Assembly (NCBI RefSeq): GCF_008638345.1
Contig: NZ_VTVA01000025.1
Span: 1-39,883, forward strand
Reading direction: 5' to 3'
Length of the DNA: 39,883 bases
DNA from: Pseudomonas saliphila
GTDB taxonomy: Bacteria; Pseudomonadota; Gammaproteobacteria; Pseudomonadales; Pseudomonadaceae
The translations under genes and the position numbers were made by a program. Positions 25,473-32,697 of the stretch are shown here, in pieces; positions within the stretch are counted from its first letter, which is position 1, and each line of letters opens with the position of its first letter. Below the pieces are notes generated by a model. It was not told where the DNA came from, did not search any database, and saw only the letters and a program-made list of their open reading frames with translations.

Positions 25473-25487
25473 TTTCAGAAATGTAAT
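25473..25487 (-). promoter_or_regulatory. Copper-box-like site upstream of the second response regulator
   Basis: On the minus strand ATTACA-TTTC-TGAAA, nearly the same as ATTACA-TTTC-TGTAAG at 30837. It is about 60 bases before the GTG start, with a weak -10-like CACAAT (complement of 25438-25443) roughly 40 bp from the centre. Confidence 0.6.
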
Positions 25488-25570
25488 GAGGTTGAGTTTA
25501 ACGTATCATCTTTGCTCAGTTTTCGCCTGGATTGGCGCGCCCGTACTTGTCCCGAACGCGCCAAGCGACC

Positions 25571-25897
25571 TTAACCAGCCATCCGCTCACATTCTTCGGC
25601 GCAGGCCATACAAGCCTCTGCACAGCGCTGACAATGATCTGCTTCATGCTTTTTGCACTCTTCGCCACAGGCGCGGCAGATCTGAGCACAGATTCGGCAA
25701 ACTTCCTTGGCGTACTCACTGTCTCGGGCCATGAAGTTAGCGGCCAGTTGGCAGATATCCGCGCAGTCAAGATCGAGCTTGATGCAACGAGTCATCATCT
25801 TCACATCGTCTTCGCCGAGGCACGCAGCGGCGCAGGTTTGGCATACGATCGCACAGTTGCGACAGGCCTGGATGCATGATTCAAATTCGGAATTCAT
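25571..25897 (-). CDS. Four-helix-bundle copper storage protein (Csp3/DUF326 type)
   Basis: A 108-residue protein with 18 cysteines arranged as CxxxC/CxxC repeats along four helices (ACRNCAIVCQTCAAAC, CADICQLA, EVCRICAQICRACGEEC, CQRCAEACMACAEEC), plus His and Met near the open end. This is the Csp copper-storage fold, which holds many Cu(I) ions inside a bundle. There is no signal peptide, so it belongs with the cytosolic Csp3 type and would buffer Cu(I) inside the cell. The upstream copper box at 26003 suggests copper induction. The ribosome site GGAG sits 7-10 bases before ATG 25897. Confidence 0.92.
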   Translation of the reverse strand: MNSEFESCIQACRNCAIVCQTCAAACLGEDDVKMMTRCIKLDLDCADICQLAANFMARDSEYAKEVCRICAQICRACGEECKKHEADHCQRCAEACMACAEECERMAG

Positions 25898-26002
25898 GTG
25901 TGTCTCTCCATTGTAAAGGTTGGTTTGTGCCGCCTCGCTAGTCGGGCGGGCACATGCTTGTGATTAAAGGAGAGGAGAGAAGTTTTACCCTGAGGACCTA
26001 AC

Positions 26003-26017
26003 TGACAGGATTGTAAT
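26003..26017. promoter_or_regulatory. Copper box between csp and copA, possibly bidirectional
   Basis: TGACA-GGAT-TGTAAT is an exact match to the Pseudomonas CopR pattern. Candidate -10 elements exist both ways: TTTAAT on the minus strand (complement of 25963-25968) toward csp, and TATCTT (26050-26055) on the plus strand. It probably controls csp and perhaps a short plus-strand RNA. Confidence 0.75.
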
Positions 26018-26055
26018 GTCCCGATCAGGCGGGCGACATACTCGTCTGGTATCTT

Positions 26056-26151
26056 CCTTGACGAGACTGCTGTTTGGGTGGGCTCCTTCTCTCTACAAGT
26101 TCTTACTCCTTTTTGTGGAGATGTTTCGCGCCCTCCGTGGCGCTTTTTTTT
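26056..26151 (+). ncRNA. Possible copper-induced small RNA or leader
   Basis: No gene lies on this stretch. A copper box and TATCTT lie upstream. Inside are a 9-bp stem (26090-26098 with 26113-26121, one G-U pair) and a final terminator stem GCGCC/GGCGC (26128-26143) followed by eight Ts. This is a transcription unit of about 95 bases with no open reading frame of note. The remaining interval to copA holds a second copper box. Confidence 0.35.
26128..26151 (+). terminator. Rho-independent terminator upstream of copA
   Basis: GCGCC, six-base loop, GGCGC and then eight Ts. It lies on the plus strand with no upstream plus-strand gene nearer than the convergent kinase at 24715, which implies a short transcript begins between them. 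Confidence 0.75.
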
Positions 26152-26192
26152 GCCCGTACGGGCCGCGTTGCCCGACCGAAGCGCAATAAACC

Positions 26193-26207
26193 TGACGCAA
26201 ATGTAAT
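26193..26207 (+). promoter_or_regulatory. Copper box of copA
   Basis: TGACG-CAAA-TGTAAT, one base from the consensus, about 92 bases before copA. A -10-like GATTTA at 26232-26237 is weaker. Confidence 0.7.
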
Positions 26208-26298
26208 CACGCACCGGGTAGAGATATGGCAGATTTAAGCGTTCTTCAGGCAATCATTCGCTGGGTTAATCGAATTCATAACGACGGGACATAAGGGC

Positions 26299-28146
26299 AT
26301 GCAATACAAGACTTCAAGACGGACCTTCGTCAAAGGTTTAGTCGCAACCGGATTGGCTGGAGGGCTTGGGTTGTGGCGTTCACCTGTCTGGGCTTTGACC
26401 AGCCCCGGCCAGCCCACGGTCTTAACGGGAGCCGAATTTGACTTGGTTATCGGCGAAACGCCGGTGAACATCACGGGTGCGCCCCGCACCGCGATGACTA
26501 TCAACGGCACTATTCCAGGCCCGCTTCTGCGCTGGCGTGAGGGCGACACCGTCACCCTGCGCGTTGCGAACCGGCTCAGCGAAGACACTTCCATTCACTG
26601 GCACGGCATCATCCTGCCAGCGAATATGGACGGCGTTCCCGGCTTGAGCTTTCATGGCATCGCACCGGATGGCATGTACGAGTACAAGTTTCAGGTCAAT
26701 CAGAACGGTACCTACTGGTACCACAGCCATTCCGGCTTTCAGGAACAGGCAGGCGTTTATGGGCCCTTGGTAATTGATGCCCGGGAGCCGGAGCCGTTCG
26801 AATATGACCGCGACTATGTCGTAATGCTGACTGACTGGACCGATGAGACGCCGGATGACGTCATGGCCAAGCTGAAGAAACAGTCGGATTACTACAACTT
26901 CAACAAACGAACCGTTGGCGATTTCATCAGTGATGTAAAGGAGAAGGGCTGGGGCGCTACGGTTGCTGACCGCAAGATGTGGGCACAGATGAAAATGAGC
27001 CCGACTGATCTCGCTGATATTAGCGGCTATACCTATACCTACCTTATGAATGGCCAGGCTCCCAACGGCAATTGGACCGGCCTGTTCAAGCCCGGCGAAA
27101 AATTACGGTTGCGCTTTATCAATGGCTCGGCGATGAGCTATTTCGATGTGCGTATTCCAGGGTTGAAAATGACCGTAGTCGCCGCTGACGGCTTGCACGT
27201 TGAGCCGGTCAGTGTTGATGAGTTTCGTATAGCGGTGGCCGAGACCTACGATGTGATCGTCGAGCCCATCGCCGAGGAGGCGTACACCATCTTCGCCCAG
27301 TCCATGGACCGTACTGGTTTTGCCCGCGGTACCTTGGCCGTTCGGGATGGGTTAAGTGCCCCGGTACCCGAGACTGATCCACGCCCCGAGATCAGCATGG
27401 CCGATATGGGTATGGACCACGGCAGCATGGGAGGCATGGCTGGAATGGACCATGGCGACATGCAGGGCGAGATGGCCACAATGGACCACAGCAACATGTC
27501 GGGCATGGATCATGGGCAGATGCAAGGCGACATGGGCGGAATGGATCACAGCAAGATGGCCGGCATGGACCATGGGCAGATGGCTGGTATGGATCACGGA
27601 GAAATGGCTGGGATGGGAGCAATGCAATCGCACCCAGCCTCTGAAGAGGACAATCCGCTGGTCGATATGCAGACCATGACGCCGACGCACAAGTTGGACG
27701 ATCCAGGTATCGGGCTACGCGACAACGGACGCCGAACCCTGACCTATGCCGACCTGAAAAGCACCTTCCCAGACCCGGACGGCCGCGAGCCGGGTAGAAC
27801 GATCGAACTGCACCTCACAGGACACATGGAAAAATTTTCCTGGTCTTTCGACGGCATTGAATTTTCTGACGCCGAACCGCTGCGCCTCAAATACGGCGAG
27901 CGGGTTCGTATCACGTTGGTCAATGACACCATGATGACGCACCCCATCCACCTCCATGGCATGTGGAGCGATCTCGAGGATGAGCACGGCAATTTCATGG
28001 TGCGTAAGCACACTATCGATATGCCGCCTGGCTCGAAGCGTAGTTACCGCGTCACTGCCGATGCGCTCGGCCGCTGGGCTTACCATTGCCATCTGCTTTT
28101 TCATATGGAAATGGGCATGTTCCGTGAGGTACGAGTAGATGAATAA
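26299..28146 (+). CDS. copA: Periplasmic multicopper oxidase CopA
   Basis: A 615-residue multicopper oxidase that would oxidise Cu(I) to the less harmful Cu(II) in the periplasm and bind extra copper. The N-terminus is a twin-arginine signal ([10 protein letters not shown]), fitting export of a folded copper protein. Copper ligands appear as HWHG, WYHSHSG, HPIHLHG and near the C-terminus [12 protein letters not shown]. Between them, about residues 372-440, is a Met/His-rich insert made of repeats like MDHG-x-M and [13 protein letters not shown], at bases 27412-27630, typical of copper-resistance CopA. The upstream copper box and the following copB fit the cop operon. The length and both cupredoxin halves are complete. 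Confidence 0.97.
   Translation: MQYKTSRRTFVKGLVATGLAGGLGLWRSPVWALTSPGQPTVLTGAEFDLVIGETPVNITGAPRTAMTINGTIPGPLLRWREGDTVTLRVANRLSEDTSIHWHGIILPANMDGVPGLSFHGIAPDGMYEYKFQVNQNGTYWYHSHSGFQEQAGVYGPLVIDAREPEPFEYDRDYVVMLTDWTDETPDDVMAKLKKQSDYYNFNKRTVGDFISDVKEKGWGATVADRKMWAQMKMSPTDLADISGYTYTYLMNGQAPNGNWTGLFKPGEKLRLRFINGSAMSYFDVRIPGLKMTVVAADGLHVEPVSVDEFRIAVAETYDVIVEPIAEEAYTIFAQSMDRTGFARGTLAVRDGLSAPVPETDPRPEISMADMGMDHGSMGGMAGMDHGDMQGEMATMDHSNMSGMDHGQMQGDMGGMDHSKMAGMDHGQMAGMDHGEMAGMGAMQSHPASEEDNPLVDMQTMTPTHKLDDPGIGLRDNGRRTLTYADLKSTFPDPDGREPGRTIELHLTGHMEKFSWSFDGIEFSDAEPLRLKYGERVRITLVNDTMMTHPIHLHGMWSDLEDEHGNFMVRKHTIDMPPGSKRSYRVTADALGRWAYHCHLLFHMEMGMFREVRVDE
27412..27630 (+). repeat. Met/Asp/His-rich coding repeats inside copA
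   Basis: Imperfect 24-36 base units coding MDHGxMxGM-like octamers occur about eight times. Similar but shorter MDHGSM runs recur in the next two genes, at 28369-28440 and 28657-28745, so the three genes share a copper-binding module. Confidence 0.8.
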
Positions 28147-28156
28147 AGGAGACGCT

Positions 28157-28501
28157 ATGAACGCTTTGAATCGTAAGACACTAACCGCCAGTGCTCTGGC
28201 GCTGGGCTTGCTGGGCATTTTTCAGATATCGGTAGCCACAGCTGGTGAAGGGCACGATATGCCCGAGCAATCATCTTCCGCCCCCTCACATGCCACCGAT
28301 AATCCTGGCCAGCAAAGCCAGCAAAGCCAGCAAAGCCAGCAAAGCCAGCAAGGCTCTGGCAGGCAGGAGATGGATCATGGCTCTATGGGCCATGGTTCAA
28401 TGGACCACGGCTCAATGAATCATGAAGGCATGGATCACAGCAAAGTGGACTCCCAGCATAAAGACAACGAGGCCAACGGGAATGCAGATCATCACCAATA
28501 G
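28157..28501 (+). CDS. Met/His-rich exported protein between copA and copB
   Basis: A 114-residue protein with signal peptide ([16 protein letters not shown]). Mature regions: a Ser/Pro/Gln linker with five Gln-Gln-Ser units (residues 52-66), then [25 protein letters not shown], split here into copper-type MDHG units, and a His-rich end. It is probably a periplasmic copper-binding buffer. It is preceded by AAAGGAG, lies 10 bases after copA, and overlaps copB by 20 bases. No enzyme domain is visible, and comparable proteins are variable between strains. Confidence 0.75.
   Translation: MNALNRKTLTASALALGLLGIFQISVATAGEGHDMPEQSSSAPSHATDNPGQQSQQSQQSQQSQQGSGRQEMDHGSMGHGSMDHGSMNHEGMDHSKVDSQHKDNEANGNADHHQ
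28310..28354 (+). repeat. Tandem 9-base repeat coding Gln-Gln-Ser
   Basis: Five units of CAGCAAAGC, the last with one change (CAGCAAGGC), in frame in the small Met/His-rich gene. A 9-base unit keeps the frame, so copy number can vary by slippage without breaking the gene. Confidence 0.9.
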
Positions 28502-29483
28502 GATTACGCGTCCCTCTTTGCTGGCTTTGGCCGTCTCGCTCAGCGCAGTAATGACCATAAACGTGGCGAATGCCCAAGCGATGGACCATTCGATGCACGC
28601 ACCGGCAGCCAAGCAAGCGCCTGTATCTGGTTCTTTCGGGCAGAGCGAAACCAGCCATGGACAGATGGATCATTCCTCCATGGGACATAGTCAGATGGAG
28701 TCGATGGATCACGGCTCGATGGGACATAGCCAGATGGACCACGATTCTGTGCATAACGTCGACGGCATAGCCGGCCCGCCGCTCATACCCGCGCTTACCG
28801 ATGCTGACCGCGAAGCGGCGTTCCCGGCAATCCAGGGGCATACGGTGCATGACAAGAAGCCCTTCGCCTTTCTGCTTTTCGATCAATTGGAATACCAGCA
28901 TGCTGATGAGGGCAGTGCCCTTAGCTGGGAACTGTTGGGATGGTGGGGCGGGGATGTTGATCGCTTATGGCTGCGCTCGGAGGGCGAGCGTACCAACGGC
29001 GTAACTGAGGATGCTGAGATACAGGCGCTCTGGGGGCATTCCATCGGTCCCTGGTGGGACGTGGTCGCCGGTGTACGGCAGGATTTCAAGCCGGGCTCGC
29101 CCCAGACCTGGGGCGCTTTTGGCATACAGGGTATGGCGCTTTACGGGTTTGAAGCAGAAGCCACCGCCTTTATTGGCGAGGGCGGGCAGACCGCGGCACG
29201 CCTGGAAGGCGAGTATGACATCCTGCTGACCAACCGCCTGATACTCCAGCCCACCGCTGAGATGAACTTCTACGGCAAAAACGATTCAGCGCGAGGCGCA
29301 GGCTCAGGTTTGGCCGATACAGAACTTGGGTTGCGCCTGCGCTATGAGATTGTGCGTGAGTTCGCTCCTTATATCGGAGTTAGCTGGGGTCGTTCGTATG
29401 GGAATACCGCCGACTTCGCTCGCGATGAAGGGGAAGATATTGACGAGGCCCGCTTCGTCGCTGGCGTTCGGATGTGGTTCTAG
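28482..29483 (+). CDS. copB: Outer-membrane copper-resistance protein CopB
   Basis: A 333-residue outer-membrane protein. A signal peptide ends near ANAQA. Residues 34-88 are rich in Met and His ([30 protein letters not shown]). The rest is the CopB barrel: [46 protein letters not shown] and the C-terminal strand FVAGVRMWF with terminal Phe. CopB accompanies CopA and helps bind or exclude copper at the outer membrane. ATG 28482 is the start of choice because it yields a signal peptide; the open frame goes back to 28422 within the preceding gene. Confidence 0.92.
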   Translation: MQIITNRITRPSLLALAVSLSAVMTINVANAQAMDHSMHAPAAKQAPVSGSFGQSETSHGQMDHSSMGHSQMESMDHGSMGHSQMDHDSVHNVDGIAGPPLIPALTDADREAAFPAIQGHTVHDKKPFAFLLFDQLEYQHADEGSALSWELLGWWGGDVDRLWLRSEGERTNGVTEDAEIQALWGHSIGPWWDVVAGVRQDFKPGSPQTWGAFGIQGMALYGFEAEATAFIGEGGQTAARLEGEYDILLTNRLILQPTAEMNFYGKNDSARGAGSGLADTELGLRLRYEIVREFAPYIGVSWGRSYGNTADFARDEGEDIDEARFVAGVRMWF

Positions 29484-29492
29484 GGAAAGCAA

Positions 29493-30176
29493 ATGAAAAG
29501 AGTAATAGGGACTTTGGCAGTAGCAGGTGCAGTGGCTGTGGTTGGTGTGGCCGGCGTTGTGTACTTCGGTTTGATCAATGTTGGCGCTGACGATCCACAC
29601 TCAGCGCCGGTTCATGCATTTCTCGATACGGCGCGAGACCGCTCAATCGTAGTGCGTGCTCAGGCTATAAAGGTACCTGATCTCACTGACCAGCAACAGA
29701 TTCGCGCTGGTGCAGGAAATTATGATTCCATGTGCGTCGCATGCCATTTGTTCCCTGGAGCCGCACCAACCGAACTCAGTAATGGGTTATATCCGGCACC
29801 ACCGAATCTGGCCACCGCAGGACTCGCAGGTAATCCAGCTAAAACGTTCTGGATCATCAAGCATGGAATCAAAGCTACCGGTATGCCTGCCTGGGGCAAA
29901 AGCATGGAGGATCAATACATCTGGGACATGGTTGCTTTCATACAGCAGCTTCCGACCCTTGATGCTGATCAATATCAGTCGCTGGTGGCATCAAGCGGCG
30001 GCCATCAGCATGGCGGGGGTGAAACCTCTCAGCGTGGAGACCACCATGACGACGCTGCCGCCGAGACTGGCCACGCCGGCGATCACCATGGTGCGGCCGA
30101 AGCCGACCAGTCTTCTGCGGCTAAGTCTACTCAACATATCCATGCCGACGGCAAGGAACATGTACATGAACATTAA
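29493..30176 (+). CDS. Membrane-anchored c-type cytochrome with His-rich tail
   Basis: A 227-residue protein. The N-terminal helix (residues 7-29) probably remains as an anchor. Haem motif CVACH (about residues 80-84), and a likely axial Met in TGMPAWG. After residue 168 a tail carries many His (GGHQHGGGE, DHHDD, AGDHHG, HVHEH), presumably metal binding. One-haem cytochromes of this form accompany CopB/CopG in copper clusters and may pass electrons in copper oxidation or reduction. It lies 9 bases after copB, and its 3' end overlaps copG by 11 bases. Confidence 0.85.
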   Translation: MKRVIGTLAVAGAVAVVGVAGVVYFGLINVGADDPHSAPVHAFLDTARDRSIVVRAQAIKVPDLTDQQQIRAGAGNYDSMCVACHLFPGAAPTELSNGLYPAPPNLATAGLAGNPAKTFWIIKHGIKATGMPAWGKSMEDQYIWDMVAFIQQLPTLDADQYQSLVASSGGHQHGGGETSQRGDHHDDAAAETGHAGDHHGAAEADQSSAAKSTQHIHADGKEHVHEH

Positions 30177-30615
30177 ATTCAGCAAAGTTCGACTAGCGAT
30201 CGCAATGTTACTCTTCGCGACGGCAACGGCCCACGCAGCAGCGCCACAACCAACCATAGAAGTCCACCGAGACGCCAACTGCGGTTGCTGTAAAAGCTGG
30301 GTCTCCTATATGGAAGAACAAGGCTTTCAGGTCATTGATCATGTCGAGCAGGACATGATGGCGGTCAAGCGCAAACTGGGCGTCCCTCGCCACCTCGCTT
30401 CGTGCCACACAGCCACTCTGAATGGCAAGTTCATTGAAGGACATGTACCGGCTGCGCAGGTTACTGAATTGTCGAAGCGCTCCGATTTGCAAGGCATTGC
30501 GGCACCTGGAATGCCGGCGGGATCGCCTGGCATGGAGGTTCCAGGGATTGTTCACCCGTATAAAGTGATCGGTATAAGCGCACAAGGAGAAAATATTTTA
30601 GCAACCTATCCTTGA
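30166..30615 (+). CDS. copG: CopG (DUF411) periplasmic copper-handling protein
   Basis: A 149-residue protein with signal peptide (AIAMLLFATATAHA) and a thioredoxin-like DUF411 domain. The CGCC motif (DANCGCCKSW) near residue 39, a further Cys in ASCHTA and GKFIEGHVPA are its family marks. CopG is thought to change the redox state of periplasmic copper in Proteobacteria. ATG 30166 has AAGGAA eight bases upstream and is better placed than ATG 30160. It overlaps the cytochrome gene by 11 bases, indicating coupled translation. The open frame to 29710 is a shadow of the cytochrome gene. Confidence 0.92.
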   Translation: MNIKFSKVRLAIAMLLFATATAHAAAPQPTIEVHRDANCGCCKSWVSYMEEQGFQVIDHVEQDMMAVKRKLGVPRHLASCHTATLNGKFIEGHVPAAQVTELSKRSDLQGIAAPGMPAGSPGMEVPGIVHPYKVIGISAQGENILATYP

Positions 30616-30836
30616 TAGTTGAGAGAAACCACGTCCCAAACAAACCGGGCATTGAAGGTGATTCTTTTGGTAGGCTAACCATGCACTTTCTTTCAATGAT
30701 CTTCCGTCGCAGGCCGAAATCATATGTCATGGCTATAAGTCATGAATACGAAACCGGAGAACTCCGCGAAGCTGGTTATCTTAAAATGCGGTGTCTCAGG
30801 TATTACCTGACATGATTGATTCCGGTCTGCCAGAAA

Positions 30837-30852
30837 ATTACATTTCTGTAAG
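30837..30852 (+). promoter_or_regulatory. Copper box upstream of the second cytochrome operon
   Basis: ATTACA-TTTC-TGTAAG, an almost perfect dyad, 88 bases before the ATG at 30940. The interval 30616-30836 otherwise holds only a low-quality 67-codon frame that was not called. Confidence 0.7.
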
Positions 30853-30939
30853 CTCGGCATATTGAACGAAACCTCACTGCTCAGATCAGGTCACGTTACA
30901 AGGCGAATCTTTGCTTACACGTAGCTTTGAGGTGATGCA

Positions 30940-31485
30940 ATGCAGCCGAAAACTAGGCAACTAGCTAAAGGAGCCGCAGTCGGACTTTTAGCGATAATTC
31001 TGATATCACTCGTTGTCGTCGTTTGGGTCGCTTATTCAGGCGCCTACAACGTCGCTGCGACCCAGGACCATCAGCCCATCGTACGCTGGACACTTGAGAC
31101 AACGATGAAAAACTCGGTCTCCGACAGAGCAGGGGCTGTTCAGACACCTGTACTGAACGACGCGATGGTCGCTGGTGGAGCGGTACGCTACCAGGCAATG
31201 TGCGAGCACTGCCATGGTGGTCCAGGAGTTGAAAAAAGCGAGTGGGCTCAAGGTATGCTGCCGCAACCCCCGCATCTTCCCGACGTCGTCTCGGAATGGA
31301 AGTCTAATGAAGTATTCTGGCTGGCAAAACATGGCGTGCGTATGAGTGGCATGCCTGCGTTTGGGCCTACTCACAGCGATGATGAACTTTGGGAAATAAC
31401 CGCGTTTGTCATGCGCTTACCCGGCATGACGACGAGTGAGTACGCTCGCTTCGACACGGGCGATTCAGCAGGTCAAGGTCACTAA
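30940..31485 (+). CDS. Membrane-anchored c-type cytochrome, second copy
   Basis: A 181-residue protein with anchor helix (about residues 12-33), haem motif CEHCH and axial Met in MSGMPAFG. Similar in plan to the cytochrome at 29493 (motif, spacing and the xxGMPAxG end), but without a His-rich tail. It is the first gene after its own copper box. A role in a copper redox step is likely by context only. It is followed after 10 bases by a DUF305 gene. Confidence 0.85.
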   Translation: MQPKTRQLAKGAAVGLLAIILISLVVVVWVAYSGAYNVAATQDHQPIVRWTLETTMKNSVSDRAGAVQTPVLNDAMVAGGAVRYQAMCEHCHGGPGVEKSEWAQGMLPQPPHLPDVVSEWKSNEVFWLAKHGVRMSGMPAFGPTHSDDELWEITAFVMRLPGMTTSEYARFDTGDSAGQGH

Positions 31486-31495
31486 AGGAAACCAT

Positions 31496-31951
31496 ATGAA
31501 CATGTCTTATTGGCGTTTCGGCGCGATGATCGCCACGTCTACGACTATTATGTATGGGGTGATGTATCTCAATACGTACGCCTTTGAACACGTACTCTGG
31601 AGCGAAACCAGAGCATGGATGGCCCTTGTCATGGGTGCAGCGATGGCGGTGGTAATGTTGAGTTTTATGCTCAACATGTATCAGAAAAAGATGGTGAACA
31701 TCGCAATCTATGGGGGCGGTGCTCTACTTTTCATTGCGGCGTTATGGCTTGTCCGTAGCCAGGCTACCGTTGGCGATGTCGAGTACATGAAGGCGATGGT
31801 TCCTCACCATTCAATCGCGATCATGACCAGCGAGCGCGCACAAATTACGGACCCACGTGTCCGTAAGCTGGCAGATGAAATTATTGAGGCGCAGCGTCGC
31901 GAAATTTCGGAAATGAAATACCTTATTCGCGACCTGGAGAGGGCAGACTGA
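31496..31951 (+). CDS. DUF305-like membrane protein
   Basis: A 151-residue protein. Three hydrophobic helices (about 9-27, 40-60 and 68-87) are followed by a periplasmic or cytoplasmic segment with MKAMVPHHSIAIMTSERA and a helical end. The VPHH-x2-A-IMTS motif is that of DUF305 proteins, which carry closely spaced His and Met and are common in copper loci. Start 31496 has AAAGGAAACC upstream; the frame from 31436 would overlap the cytochrome gene. It ends TGATG, sharing bases with the next start. Confidence 0.82.
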   Translation: MNMSYWRFGAMIATSTTIMYGVMYLNTYAFEHVLWSETRAWMALVMGAAMAVVMLSFMLNMYQKKMVNIAIYGGGALLFIAALWLVRSQATVGDVEYMKAMVPHHSIAIMTSERAQITDPRVRKLADEIIEAQRREISEMKYLIRDLERAD

Positions 31952-32517
31952 TGTTCGTTCCTTCACCGTACCGCACGCGACGCATTCTTCTCCTTTCGGC
32001 AGTAACGCTAGGCACCGCCTTTCTCACGGGATGCGGCGATCCCGCCCCCGGTGAAGGCATGGAAAACTCGATGATGCAGGAGCCGTCTCCGGAGGTAATG
32101 GGGGCGCAACAAGCCATTAACTCGCCTGATATATCAGCAATCGATCCCCAAACGATGGAACAAGCTGAGGTCGAAAAGGTGTTGGGGGACGTTCCGTATT
32201 GCGGCTACCGGTACACCGCAGAAAGCCCTCCGATACTCGCTATCAGCGATACTGATCAAGGCCAAGGTTCTCAAGCAGTAACCAAGATCCATGGTCGGTT
32301 AGTGGAGCTGTCAGCAGACCAGAACCCGGGTTACGAAAACTTGAAGAAAGGCCTCGTATTAACTGCGGAGGGGATGGAGATGAGGGTAGTTTCGGATGGA
32401 GAAAGTGAACCGGAGTCAGCGAAACCAGGAGAGCTCGTTACCGCAGAACTGCATTTCTCTCTCCAGCAGGGTTTGAATATCGGATATCTCGGTTGGTACG
32501 AGTGCAAAGCGGAGTAG
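31951..32517 (+). CDS. Lipoprotein of unknown function in the copper operon
   Basis: A 188-residue protein with a lipoprotein signal (ILLLSAVTLGTAFLTGC; lipid Cys at about residue 28), anchoring it to a membrane. A Met/Pro/Glu-rich linker follows, then a domain with GDVPYCGYRYTAESPPILAIS and a final GWYECKAE. Two Cys could pair. No characterised family is recognised. It starts in the stop codon of the DUF305 gene (TGATG). Its context suggests periplasmic copper handling, but this is inference. Confidence 0.75.
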   Translation: MFVPSPYRTRRILLLSAVTLGTAFLTGCGDPAPGEGMENSMMQEPSPEVMGAQQAINSPDISAIDPQTMEQAEVEKVLGDVPYCGYRYTAESPPILAISDTDQGQGSQAVTKIHGRLVELSADQNPGYENLKKGLVLTAEGMEMRVVSDGESEPESAKPGELVTAELHFSLQQGLNIGYLGWYECKAE

Positions 32518-32697
32518 ACACGGTGGTTTAACAGGCACCAGTCCTGCTCAGGTTGGCATCGTTAGGGCATGGATTGGCACAGTGATTTGTGCTTGCCATT
32601 CAATACGAATCGTTGAGCTGGATCAGTTTGCGGTTGGCAGGTGCGCTGCACAATGAGCTCATTCAACGCCGTTCAGGCCCGACCTAAGGGAGTTAGC

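Noticed and set aside
25894..26253. Minus-strand 119-codon frame between csp and copA
   Set aside because: No ribosome site or recognised protein; it covers two copper boxes and a terminator, so it is non-coding.
26235..26594. Minus-strand frame over the start of copA
   Set aside because: Antisense to the Tat signal and first cupredoxin domain of copA; no support.
28310..28354. Tandem repeats as a CRISPR array
   Set aside because: A 9-base coding repeat without spacers; no repeats of CRISPR type anywhere in the window.
29710..30165. 5' part of the long plus frame ending in copG
   Set aside because: This part overlaps the cytochrome gene in another frame; copG starts at 30166 where the signal peptide and ribosome site are.
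30612..30815. 67-codon plus frame between copG and the second cytochrome
   Set aside because: No ribosome site, odd composition, no signal peptide. Could be a remnant but not supported as a gene.
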